From assembly GCA_038520475.1 (NCBI GenBank), contig JBCBLF010000013.1, positions 1 through 40,563 of the forward strand: a stretch of DNA of 40,563 bases, written 5' to 3'. The notes beneath the pieces were generated by a model that was not told the origin of the DNA, made no database searches, and worked only from the letters and a program-made list of their open reading frames with translations. Source of the DNA: JBCCWF01 sp038520475 (GTDB lineage: Bacteria; Cyanobacteriota; Cyanobacteriia; CAKZMO01). Both the position numbers and the translations under genes were made by a program. Below are positions 16,598 through 25,802 of the stretch, one piece after another; position 1 is the first letter of the stretch, and every line of letters begins with the position of its first letter.

Positions 16598-16628
16598 GTA
16601 CCGTAGGGCGTGCCGCGCCCTACGGTAC
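16598..16628. repeat. 13-bp GC-rich hairpin
   Basis: GTACCGTAGGGCG (16598-16610) is exactly complementary to CGCCCTACGGTAC (16616-16628); loop TGCCG. It sits only six bases upstream of the proposed metallopeptidase start, so it would lie in that gene's leader and may affect its translation. Confidence 0.85.
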
Positions 16629-16866
16629 TCTTTCTGTATGTAACGCAATTGCACGCTGATGTAGCCTTAATTTTTTTTCCGCCAATACGCTAAACCTAGC
16701 GCGCCAATGCGAAGCAGAACAAGATCAGATTGTGCTTCCAGTAATAAACACATGAGAACAGATGGAGCATTGGGGTGGGTTGAACCGACTCCAACGCTCC
16801 ATCAACTTCGATAATCTGAACTAAATTGGGTTACCGCTGAAAGCCAATGCTCAGAGTGGTTGCACT

Positions 16867-19221
16867 TCACTCAAGGTTACGCGGCAGCACTGAAACTCTC
16901 ATAAATTTCAGACCACTCACGCCTTGCAAAGGTTCCACATCACCCGTCTGAATCGTCTCCTTAATCCACCTTTCGCGAACTAAGTATCGGAGATACTCGC
17001 GATATTCTTCTTCTTCTTGCTCAGTCGAATAGACAATTGTCAGCATGCCCGGTTGCGTAATGCGCGTTTTTCGGTCAGCATCAACCGCCTTATCGATGCG
17101 CTTCTTAACAATCTCGTATCGGGTGTCGCGTGTTCCTCGCACGTCAAATAACCGTTCGGTATCTTCATCATGAAAAATATCGACCGTTGAATCTTGCACC
17201 AAAACCAAGTGAGTGACTTCAAGGGGGGAATCAAACTCAGATTGAATATCAAAGGCGGTTTGGGCGCAAGCACACACGGCTCGCAGTTGCTCATAGCGAA
17301 GGCTCTGGAGATAAAAGGGCGAAAATTGAGCGGCGATCGCCGCTCCTGCATAGATCATGTGATCGATGCCATCGGTTACTTCTACATCGCAATAATGAGG
17401 AATCACCTGCTGCATGTTTTCTTGCCACTCGTCCCAGGTTGTCCGCAGCCGATTAGTAATCTGCCCGAGCAGAAAATCATAATGAGCTCGTGCGTGATAC
17501 ACACCACCTTGCTGAGGATGGCACGCCTTTTGATAGGTCTCAATAACGGGCTTAACAACAGGATGGCTGTTTGCAAAGTTTTCAAAATGAACTTCGAGGC
17601 GATCGCTCAAATATCGACTAATCGTCACCTCTGCGCCAACCGTAATGTCGTGTTCGAGTTCTGTAATTTTATCAAGCACGTCGAGTCGGAGCTGCTCAAC
17701 AAACGTGCCTGCCTGAACCTCACACAACGCCTCGACGATGGCCAGCCCCAGCCTCAACTGTTTAAGAAGATCAGATTGAATCGCTCGATTTCGCTCCTGA
17801 GAAGAGCCTCGAATATCAGAAATGCCATACAGCGGAAAAACATGCTGAAACACAATCGGCTCCGGCATCATTCCTAAGCTGCGACGCTCTGCTTCTTGAA
17901 TAAACCGCCATTCAACCGATGGATGAATGCTGTTAATAAATTGCCTGTGATACATCTGCCGGAGGGCTGTTGAGAGCGCAGCCGTAAAAGCAGGCATAAG
18001 TTGTTCGGCACGTCGGTGATCCACCGCGTCGAACTGATGGGGCGTTCGGCTTAACACTCCAACAAGACCAATCGGATTCTGAGCATGATGGCCGCAGGTG
18101 ACGTGTTCAGCCATGAGCGGAATGAGAAGAAGCGATCGCACTCCTAATGCCAGCAACCGTTGCCCCAGCTCTGTAAAGCACTGATCCTGCAAATCAGGTT
18201 CAATCATGATGCGGCGATTGGCGATCGCCTCCATCATTTGCCCCCCTTGGAGATCGTCAAACGAATATTCCGCCACATTCAGCTCATCGCTGACATCCCC
18301 CATGAACAAGCGAACCTTGCGACGCTGAAAGCAGACGATTGCTGTATTATCTGCCCGAAAGAGTTCACACATCTGAGCATTCACCTGCTCAAATTTCTCC
18401 AGTTGAAGCACTGAATTTTGGTCAACCAGCAATTGAGTGATGCGTCGAATGCTCTCTTGTGCCGTAATATCAAATCCTTCTAAAAACAAGCTACCAGCAC
18501 ACGACAGCGCACCATTGGTTAGTCGTTCAAGCAGCTGACGACAGCGATAATTGAGACCATCTGAATCGTTAAAAATAGCCTGCCATGTCAACGGATCGTG
18601 AGCCGTGAGGTCCAAATCAGCAAGGTCTAACGACAGACACACATCGGCAACAGACTGATGAATCGTGAATTGAAGCGCATCAGACCGAATCCATGTTTGG
18701 ATGTAACGAGATCGAGACCCCGATGAGCAGATGCGCACGATAATCGGTTCATCCAACAACCGCCATTGAGGCAATGGATGAGGATAAATGGCCTGAATCA
18801 GTCGATACAAGCGATGAAACGCACAAAGTTGAGCAATGTCTGAATCCGTCTCGTGCAGAGAAACCTGCTCAGATATGGCTAAAAATGAGTTGTTTGCCCA
18901 TTCAACGGCAAGAGTCGTAGGATGTAGCGATGCTAATAATCGATGGCTTTGAGCTTCTAGGTGATGAACCTGCGATGGCAATGATTGAGGCGGACGATCG
19001 CCGGATTGACGGTGATCGTTGGAATCAATTAGCTGAGATGGCTCTGAATCGAAAGCATCTAAGCCATTTACTGCATTGTCGGACAGAGTATCGTACGGTG
19101 CAGTCTCTAGTTGGGGCTGATTTATCTGCGTTGCATGAATCGACACTGGAGAACCAGAAGCCGGCGGGCGATCGCCAGCAGACGAGCGAACAACAGATAG
19201 ATCATCCTGATGACTGGTCAT
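16867..19221 (-). CDS. GAF-domain signalling protein of unknown output
   Basis: 784 residues, soluble. Residues 1-85 are polar and probably disordered. About 255-425 form a GAF-type sensor domain (TDNTAIVCF-like block ADNTAIVCFQRRKVRLFMGD, VRSLLLIPLMAEH, PIGLVGVLSR). It is followed by a conserved segment PLYGISDIRGSSQERNRAIQ at 463-482, and a helical region to the C-terminus (EYREYLRYLVRERWIKETIQ). I recall the 'YGxSDIRGSSxxRNxAIQ' signature in uncharacterised GAF proteins of cyanobacteria and Bacteroidetes, but know no function. No kinase, cyclase or GGDEF motif is visible. It is divergent from the epimerase gene. Confidence 0.72.
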   Translation of the reverse strand: MTSHQDDLSVVRSSAGDRPPASGSPVSIHATQINQPQLETAPYDTLSDNAVNGLDAFDSEPSQLIDSNDHRQSGDRPPQSLPSQVHHLEAQSHRLLASLHPTTLAVEWANNSFLAISEQVSLHETDSDIAQLCAFHRLYRLIQAIYPHPLPQWRLLDEPIIVRICSSGSRSRYIQTWIRSDALQFTIHQSVADVCLSLDLADLDLTAHDPLTWQAIFNDSDGLNYRCRQLLERLTNGALSCAGSLFLEGFDITAQESIRRITQLLVDQNSVLQLEKFEQVNAQMCELFRADNTAIVCFQRRKVRLFMGDVSDELNVAEYSFDDLQGGQMMEAIANRRIMIEPDLQDQCFTELGQRLLALGVRSLLLIPLMAEHVTCGHHAQNPIGLVGVLSRTPHQFDAVDHRRAEQLMPAFTAALSTALRQMYHRQFINSIHPSVEWRFIQEAERRSLGMMPEPIVFQHVFPLYGISDIRGSSQERNRAIQSDLLKQLRLGLAIVEALCEVQAGTFVEQLRLDVLDKITELEHDITVGAEVTISRYLSDRLEVHFENFANSHPVVKPVIETYQKACHPQQGGVYHARAHYDFLLGQITNRLRTTWDEWQENMQQVIPHYCDVEVTDGIDHMIYAGAAIAAQFSPFYLQSLRYEQLRAVCACAQTAFDIQSEFDSPLEVTHLVLVQDSTVDIFHDEDTERLFDVRGTRDTRYEIVKKRIDKAVDADRKTRITQPGMLTIVYSTEQEEEEYREYLRYLVRERWIKETIQTGDVEPLQGVSGLKFMRVSVLPRNLE

Positions 19222-19461
19222 AGCGAAACCTTCGGGGAAAGGTCGCGAAGGTGAAATGATTCAATAAAGGGAATAAGACGAACAACAGGTCAGTCTTGTT
19301 CATCGTTCCCAACTTGACTCGTCAAATCTGATGGCATGACCCAATCACTCCGAAGGTTTGACGAGAACGCATGTCGAATCTGTGATAATTCTTGCACAGT
19401 AATTCGCTCGCCAGACAATAAGGCAAACAATTGTTGGGATTAGTCGATTAGAGGAATCATT

Positions 19462-20292
19462 GTGGAACGGGCAATCGTCGTGGGATGCGGCTACGTGGGC
19501 AAAGCGGTGGCTGCAACGTGGGTTCAACGAGGACTAGACGTAACGGTTACAACCACCCGAGTAGAACGCTTAGCCGAACTTGAGGCGATCGCTCCGCATG
19601 CGATCGTGCTCAGAGCAGATCAGCCTGAAGCATTGAAAGAAGCCATTGCGAACCAAGATACCGTGCTGCTGAGTATCGGTGCCCCTAACCGAAATGCATA
19701 CGAAGAGACCTATCTGAATACGGCGAAGAGCTTGGTGTCGATCATCAACGAAACGTCTGTGCAGCAGGTGATCTACACCGGAAGCTGTGCGATATATGGT
19801 GACCAGAGTGGTCAACCCGTCGATGAAGAAACGGCGATCGCCCCCATCACGCCTCAACACCAGATTCTCGCCGAAACAGAGAACACCTTGATGAATGCTT
19901 CCAGGCAAGGATCAGCAATTTGCATCTTACGGCTCGGTGGCATCTATGGACCCGGTCGATCTCTCCTACGAATTTTTGGGCGTGCAGCCGGTACAACACG
20001 GCCAGGGGACGGATCAGAACCCAGCAACTGGAGTCATCTCGACGATATTGTTGAGGGCATTGATTTTGCCAGAACACATCGACTGAACGGACGGTATAAC
20101 CTTGTTCAACCCGATCCACCGTCTCGTCGAGAATTAATCGGCCAGGTTTGTCAAATGCATAATCTTCCACCCGTGCAGTGGGATTCAACTCAACCCGGAA
20201 CTCGGTCATACAACGCAGTTGTTTTGAATCAGAAAATCACTGGAGAGGGGTATACATTCATTCACAAAACGTTTTGTGCCCAGGATACTTAA
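19462..20292 (+). CDS. NAD(P)-dependent sugar epimerase/dehydratase, extended SDR
   Basis: 276 residues. The Rossmann NAD(P) site VVGCGYVGKAV is at the N-terminus, followed by conserved blocks VIYTGSCAIYGD, ICILRLGGIYGPGRSLLRIF and NWSHLDDIVEGIDFA, as in YeeZ/nucleotide-sugar epimerase relatives. The GxGxxG loop and RxxxIYGPG motif are intact. The usual YxxxK pair is not obvious (the Tyr of AIYGD is present, but no clear Lys follows). The GTG at 19462 follows GAGGA (19451-19455) with six-base spacing, which decides the start. Substrate unknown. Confidence 0.83.
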   Translation: MERAIVVGCGYVGKAVAATWVQRGLDVTVTTTRVERLAELEAIAPHAIVLRADQPEALKEAIANQDTVLLSIGAPNRNAYEETYLNTAKSLVSIINETSVQQVIYTGSCAIYGDQSGQPVDEETAIAPITPQHQILAETENTLMNASRQGSAICILRLGGIYGPGRSLLRIFGRAAGTTRPGDGSEPSNWSHLDDIVEGIDFARTHRLNGRYNLVQPDPPSRRELIGQVCQMHNLPPVQWDSTQPGTRSYNAVVLNQKITGEGYTFIHKTFCAQDT

Positions 20293-20555
20293 GCCTATGT
20301 CTGATAGCGATTAGACCGTCATAACCGTCTGCTAGCGCGTACCAGAAACGAGATATTCTTCTGAAAAATTTAATTATTGACTGGGATCAAGTACAGATTC
20401 TGGTCTCACATTTTTCTATGATTTAGAGCGTCTTATACCAATTCTTCGAATGAGCCAATGATTTGGATTTTGTTAAGCCCGCCCATTGGCCAGGTCAAAC
20501 AAAATCGTCTCGTGCATCTATTTTGGGAAAAGGTATTACCCATGGGAGCTTAAAC

Positions 20556-21317
20556 ATGTCTATAACAAAAAAATGCATTGCTGAAGCAATTGGTACAGCG
20601 TGGCTTGTTTTAGGTGGATGTGGCAGTGCTGTCTTGGCAGCAAATTTTCCAGGTGGTGACACAGCCAACACGCTAGGCATTGGATTTGTAGGAGTTTCGA
20701 TTGCTTTTGGCTTAACGGTTTTGACGATGGCCTACGCGATTGGGCATATTTCTGGTTGTCACCTCAATCCAGCTGTATCGTTTGGGCTCTGGGCGTGCAA
20801 GCGATTCCCAAGTTCTGAACTCTTGCCATACATTATTGCTCAGGTCATTGGCGCGATTGTTGGTGCAGGGATTGTGTACGCGATTGCGAGTGGACAGCCA
20901 GGATTTGAGCTGACAGGCCCAACACCATTGGCAACAAATGGATTTGGAGCCCATTCTCCCGGCGGTTACTCCCTATTAGCAGCCCTAGTTACTGAGATCG
21001 TCATGACCTTTGTGTTTCTCATGGTGATTTTGGGAGCTACCGATCGGCGAGCTCCCAGTGGCTTTGCTCCAATTGCAATCGGCATGGCACTCACGCTCAT
21101 TCATTTGATTTCTATCCCAGTGACCAACACGTCTGTGAACCCAGCTCGTAGTACCGGTCCAGCCATTTTTGCAGGAGCCGAATTATTTGGGCAGGTTTGG
21201 TTATTCTGGGTTGCTCCAATAGTTGGAGCACTGATTGCTGGTTTCTTTTATTCTCAAGTATTTGAAGAGCAGAGCGATCAAACATCGAATAACGAACTCG
21301 AAACCCCTGTCCATTAA
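20556..21317 (+). CDS. aqpZ: aquaporin Z, water channel
   Basis: 253 residues with six membrane helices and two NPA half-helices (N71-P-A in CHLNPAVSFG; N195-P-A in SVNPARSTGP). The selectivity-filter positions appear to be Phe51, His183, Thr192 and Arg198, the water-selective set of E. coli AqpZ, so it should pass water rather than glycerol. I set the start at ATG 20556 (MSITKKCIAEAIG), preceded by GGGAG (about 20544-20548). The open frame extends upstream to TTG 20463 but that adds non-homologous sequence. Confidence 0.93.
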   Translation: MSITKKCIAEAIGTAWLVLGGCGSAVLAANFPGGDTANTLGIGFVGVSIAFGLTVLTMAYAIGHISGCHLNPAVSFGLWACKRFPSSELLPYIIAQVIGAIVGAGIVYAIASGQPGFELTGPTPLATNGFGAHSPGGYSLLAALVTEIVMTFVFLMVILGATDRRAPSGFAPIAIGMALTLIHLISIPVTNTSVNPARSTGPAIFAGAELFGQVWLFWVAPIVGALIAGFFYSQVFEEQSDQTSNNELETPVH

Positions 21318-21633
21318 AAACATTAGGTTTTGCGAGCTTTGGTGTTCTGTTATATGGCTAGAGCACCAAAGTCGAAGGTCTCCCAAGCCTCAAGTTGCGA
21401 GGCTTCAACAAAATTTACTCACGACTGAGCATCGTCCACAACAGAAGGAGGCGTGTCGGTACGTACTGCACACCTAAAGCCTTTATTCTTTCCTTCTCCA
21501 TGTAAGATATTTGCCAATCGTGACCTGTCCCAGCTGATATGACAAGGCGTAAACTTGTGAAGCAGTTCACAGCTTCATGCGATATGTGAACGTTTCATGA
21601 TGTAGCCTTTTGTGTTGGACTCTGTATTGCTGT
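21318..21633. other. non-coding gap with two hairpins after aqpZ
   Basis: CTTTGGTG (21337-21344) pairs with CACCAAAG (21364-21371), and AAGCCTC (21385-21391) pairs with GAGGCTT (21399-21405). One may terminate aqpZ, though neither is followed by a real T-run. The rest, including the region before the STAND gene, shows nothing nameable. Confidence 0.55.
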
Positions 21634-23118
21634 ATGGCTGATCATTCTCATTCACCTGAAGAGGCGTTTTCTGAAGCGGCCTATCACTGGAATTTAGAAA
21701 AGCTCTACATTGACCTTGCTGATGCCAAGCGAAAAGGGCTAACGCGTGTCGAGAAACAATACCTACGGGGGTTGTTGTGCCATTACAGCCCCAATGAAAT
21801 TGCTGAGCAACTCCACGTCGCTGGTGATACGGTTCGCAATTACTTGTCCAAAGGACTGTATCGCTACATTGAAGAACTGTTAATTCAACATGGCAGCGAC
21901 ACCATCAAAGTCAAAGATTGGAGTCGCGTTCCTCAGCTCTTAGAAGGCTCTGGTTATCGCATCCATAGTGGAGCCAATACACGCACTGAGCAGGCACCTG
22001 CTCATCAGCAACCATCTGATCAATCGAGTCAATCCAATGACTCAGATCAACTGGACACCACTCAACCAACAAACGAGCCCTCAAACCATCCCCCATCATC
22101 TGAAGAGGTTCTCATCTACGGCATTCCCGATGTCCCAGTTTTCTATGGCCGAGAGGCCGAACTCCAGCAACTCCAAACAATGATCCAGCATGACCGCTGC
22201 CGGCTCATCACCCTCCTTGGCATCGGTGGCATTGGAAAAACAACCCTCGCTGCTCAACTTTCAACTCAGGTATCCCAAGAATTTGACTGTGTGATTTGGC
22301 GATCGCTCAGAACGGGTTTAGACATCAATGTTCTCTTAAACGATGTCCTACAGCTACTTCAGCCTGAGATTACGACTCCGAATCACTTAGACGCTCAACT
22401 CTCCAGCCTGGTGACCTATCTTACAGATCATCGCTGTTTAATTGTGCTTGAAGACATGCAGCTTGTATTGCAAGGGGGCGCTTTAGCTGGACAATATCAG
22501 CCCTCCTACGAAGGCTATGGAGAACTGTTAACTCGTATTGCTGAAACATCGCATCAAAGCTGTCTATTGCTGACCAGTTGGGAAAAACCCCGGGAAGTGT
22601 CGGTGCTTGAAGGGGATGCACATCCTGTGCGATCGCTCAAGATCAAAGGGTTAGGATCCGATGCTCGTGATCTTTTGAATGAAAAAGGGTTAAGCAATCC
22701 AGAACTCTGGGACGAGCTAATCATGAGTTATCGTGGTAATCCCTTAGCACTAAAAATCATCGCGACGACCATTCAAGAACTGTTTGGTGGCAGTGTCGCT
22801 GACTTCTTAAACCAAGGGACCCTGTTTTTAGGAGACTTCATGCATCTGCTGACACAACAGTTTAAGCGACTCTCGCCGCTTGAAAAGGATGTGATGAGCT
22901 GGTTTGCAACAACAGGAGAACCCGCTACACTGCCTCAGCTTCGAACAGGCATCCAAGCTGAGGTTGCTCTATCTGATCTCATCAATGTGTTGGAGTCATT
23001 AGGGCGGCGATCGCTCATGGACAAAGTAACCGTCAATAACGAGGTCTTATTCACCCTGCAGCCAATGGTGATGAAATACGTTAGACGTCATCACGTCGAC
23101 GCTAAGACATGCAGTTGA
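21634..23118 (+). CDS. HTH - NB-ARC STAND NTPase without sensor repeats
   Basis: 494 residues from ATG 21634. Residues 15-90 form the HTH-like N-terminal domain seen in many cyanobacterial STAND/vWA-MoxR-associated proteins (LTRVEKQYLRGLLCHYSPNE, IAEQLHVAGDTVRNYLSKGL). A Gln/Ser-rich linker (110-160) leads to NB-ARC, with P-loop LLGIGGIGKTTLAAQL (194-209), Walker B-like CLIVLEDM (268-275) and the GNPLAL motif near 368-373. A winged-helix segment closes it (FKRLSPLEKDVMSWFATTGE). STAND proteins are ATP-driven switches used in signalling or immunity. Most such proteins carry WD40 or TPR sensors at the C-terminus; here the ORF stops after the winged helix and nothing continues in frame. Confidence 0.85.
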   Translation: MADHSHSPEEAFSEAAYHWNLEKLYIDLADAKRKGLTRVEKQYLRGLLCHYSPNEIAEQLHVAGDTVRNYLSKGLYRYIEELLIQHGSDTIKVKDWSRVPQLLEGSGYRIHSGANTRTEQAPAHQQPSDQSSQSNDSDQLDTTQPTNEPSNHPPSSEEVLIYGIPDVPVFYGREAELQQLQTMIQHDRCRLITLLGIGGIGKTTLAAQLSTQVSQEFDCVIWRSLRTGLDINVLLNDVLQLLQPEITTPNHLDAQLSSLVTYLTDHRCLIVLEDMQLVLQGGALAGQYQPSYEGYGELLTRIAETSHQSCLLLTSWEKPREVSVLEGDAHPVRSLKIKGLGSDARDLLNEKGLSNPELWDELIMSYRGNPLALKIIATTIQELFGGSVADFLNQGTLFLGDFMHLLTQQFKRLSPLEKDVMSWFATTGEPATLPQLRTGIQAEVALSDLINVLESLGRRSLMDKVTVNNEVLFTLQPMVMKYVRRHHVDAKTCS

Positions 23119-23380
23119 GAATCAACAATGGGCGAATTCTCTGAATCGTACAATCTATGAATCTACAGGGTTCCCTGAGCCATTACATGAAGATTGTGGA
23201 AGGTAACCTCTTTTATCTTGCATGCTATTGATATGGCCAGTAGCCTTTAAACAATTTTTGCAGGGTGTTCTGCTTCCTCACAACAACGTCTCCATTACAA
23301 CTCAACTGACAACAACGATAAATCTGCAAAGATGACTCTGTTGATCAATCGAGTCATCTCGCATATTTCAATAAGCTCTT

Positions 23381-25660
23381 GTGATTTTTCAGCCCGACAC
23401 GATCATTCAAGGCCGCTATAGGGTTCTTTCGCTTCTGGGTAAAGGTGGATTTAGCCAGACCTATACGGTTGACGATTGCGGCACCCAAAAGGTGCTCAAA
23501 GTGTTGCTAGAGCAGTATCCAAAAGCGATTGATCTATTTCAGAGAGAGGCAAAGATTCTCAGCCAGCTCGACCATCCGGGCATTCCATCCGTTGATCAGG
23601 ATGGATACTTCACCACCCAGCATGAGTCGTTCACTCACCCGATCCATTGCCTTGTGATGGAGTTAATTCCTGGGGTTGATCTTCGCCGATGGCTCAGCGA
23701 TCGCCATCATCAACCGTTGCACAATGACCAAGCCCTTGATTGGCTCCATCAACTCACGGCCATCTTGGGAACCATTCATCGCTATAACTGCTTTCACCGC
23801 GACATCAAGCCATCGAACATCATGCTCCGCCCGAATGGGCAGTTGGCCTTGATTGATTTCGGAGCGGTACGTGAAGTTACCGAGACCTATCTACACAAGT
23901 GCGCAGAAGATATCACCCGGACTCACGTTTATTCCAGGGGGTACACGCCCATTGAGCAGATGCAGGGACGCGCGGTGCCGGAGTCTGACTTTTTTGCGCT
24001 GGGACGAACGTTTGTTCATCTCATGACGGGTGAAAATCCCTTAGAGTTTTCGAGTGATGCACACACTGGGCAACTTCTATGGCGAGATGATGCACCCCAA
24101 ATATCTGAGCCTCTGGCGGATCTCGTGGATTGTCTCATGGCTCCCTTTCCAGGACAGCGCCCACAAACCACCGATAAGATCCAAGCTGCCCTTACAGAAA
24201 TTCAAACCGACCCAGACCTAGACAGTCACATTGAAGGCACAGTTCTATCAAAGCTGCTGACCCGAAATAAGTCGATGGCGACACCGAGTGAAGCACTGCA
24301 AATGCTTGGAACACTCTCGCTAGACACCAGCAACACATTTTCAGATGAGACCATCCCTCCCAGCGATGCATCCGTCATCGATTCAATGCCGACATCACTT
24401 GCCGCGGCATTGACATGGCCCAGGTGGCGACGAACCCTCCAGCGATTTGCTGGATGGCCGCTCGTACTTGCCTACAGCCTGCTAGTAACAGGAGGAATCA
24501 TGGGGCTCCGAACATGGGGGCTCTTACAACCTTTAGAACTCTCTGGGTTTGATCTGCTACTTAGCGCACGACCCACTGAGCCAACAGACGATCGCCTGCT
24601 GCTCATCACAATCGATGAAGATGATCTCAGGTTTCAATCTGAAGCCGGGATGGTTCGCCAAGGGTCTCTAGCGGATGAGGCGCTCCTTCAACTTTTAGAG
24701 ACTATTACTCCCCATCAGCCCCGTGTCATCGGCCTCGATATTTACCGAGAAGCGATAGCGAATGCTTCTGACGAGGAATCAGCATTGACACCTCTGTCTT
24801 CCCAAGCCTATCTGCAGGACTACAGTAACCTCATCACTGTGTGCTCTATCGGTGGCGGCGATCGCAACTATTCGGCAATCGAGCCACCTCCTGGCATTCC
24901 GCCTGAGCAAATCGGTTTCAGCGACATTCCCCTCGATCTGGATAATCGCATTCGACGACAAATCATCGGAATGACTCCAGCAGAGCATTGTGAAACCTCA
25001 GTATCACTTAGTTTTCAGCTAGCTTCTCAATATTTAACTCAAGAACCAATCGACGTCTCGATGACAGATGATGGGGTTTTAACCATTGGCGATCGCCAAA
25101 TTCCAGCCTTAGCCAATCATACGGGTGGCTATCACAGAGGAAATTTAGGCGGTTACGAAGTGCTCCTTAACTACCGTCACATCGACCCAATTGCTGAAAC
25201 AATTAGCTTACGTACACTCCTCAGTGGAGAACAAACTGAAGACTTGGCAGAACTTGTAGTCGATCGCATCGTTTTAATTGGCACTACGGCTCCCAGCTTC
25301 GGAGACTACCACACAACTCCCCTTGGAAATATGGCAGGGGTCATCATCCAAGCGCAGATGACCAGTCAGTTGATTAGTGCAGTTCTTGATGAGCGACCTC
25401 TGATCTGGACCTGGTCACGATGGGGGGATGTATTGTGGGTATTGATCTGGAGCGGACTCAGCGGCAGCATCGCATGGTGGGGGCGATCGCGCTTAATCAT
25501 TGTTGGCCTAACCATTGGGCTTGCAGGAGTCGTTCTTGGGCTCTCCTACGGCATGATTCTTATCGGTGGATGGATGCCGCTCATTCCTACTCTTATCGCG
25601 GTCGGCATCACCAGCATGGGGACTCGACTCCTAACGTCAGTTGTCAAACCTAAAGCATAG
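23381..25660 (+). CDS. serine/threonine protein kinase with CHASE2 sensor
   Basis: About 759 residues. The cytoplasmic Hanks kinase has GKGGFSQTY (20-28), Lys40, HRDIKPSN (139-146) and DFG (159-161), all catalytic residues intact. A membrane helix near 358-378 leads to a CHASE2 extracellular sensor (about 380-680: FDLLLSARPTEPTDDRLLLI, VIGLDIYRE, VLLNYRH, VLIGTTAPSFGDYHTTPLG). Three C-terminal membrane helices follow (700-755). It should phosphorylate targets in response to an extracellular signal. The start is GTG at 23381; no strong Shine-Dalgarno is visible. It lies 262 bases after the STAND gene on the same strand. Confidence 0.92.
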   Translation: MIFQPDTIIQGRYRVLSLLGKGGFSQTYTVDDCGTQKVLKVLLEQYPKAIDLFQREAKILSQLDHPGIPSVDQDGYFTTQHESFTHPIHCLVMELIPGVDLRRWLSDRHHQPLHNDQALDWLHQLTAILGTIHRYNCFHRDIKPSNIMLRPNGQLALIDFGAVREVTETYLHKCAEDITRTHVYSRGYTPIEQMQGRAVPESDFFALGRTFVHLMTGENPLEFSSDAHTGQLLWRDDAPQISEPLADLVDCLMAPFPGQRPQTTDKIQAALTEIQTDPDLDSHIEGTVLSKLLTRNKSMATPSEALQMLGTLSLDTSNTFSDETIPPSDASVIDSMPTSLAAALTWPRWRRTLQRFAGWPLVLAYSLLVTGGIMGLRTWGLLQPLELSGFDLLLSARPTEPTDDRLLLITIDEDDLRFQSEAGMVRQGSLADEALLQLLETITPHQPRVIGLDIYREAIANASDEESALTPLSSQAYLQDYSNLITVCSIGGGDRNYSAIEPPPGIPPEQIGFSDIPLDLDNRIRRQIIGMTPAEHCETSVSLSFQLASQYLTQEPIDVSMTDDGVLTIGDRQIPALANHTGGYHRGNLGGYEVLLNYRHIDPIAETISLRTLLSGEQTEDLAELVVDRIVLIGTTAPSFGDYHTTPLGNMAGVIIQAQMTSQLISAVLDERPLIWTWSRWGDVLWVLIWSGLSGSIAWWGRSRLIIVGLTIGLAGVVLGLSYGMILIGGWMPLIPTLIAVGITSMGTRLLTSVVKPKA

Positions 25661-25802
25661 ATTCAAAATCCTCATCAGATAGAACCATATCCACCTCTTA
25701 TGCAGGATCTAGCATTTGATAGACCATTAAATCTATAATTGTTGTTTATGTGAATATCAGTTTCACATTCCTCTTAGACGATAGATCTCTTCTTCAGTCA
25801 CT

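Noticed and set aside
20463..20555. N-terminal extension of aquaporin from TTG 20463
   Set aside because: The added residues do not resemble AqpZ; ATG 20556 with GGGAG upstream gives the family length.
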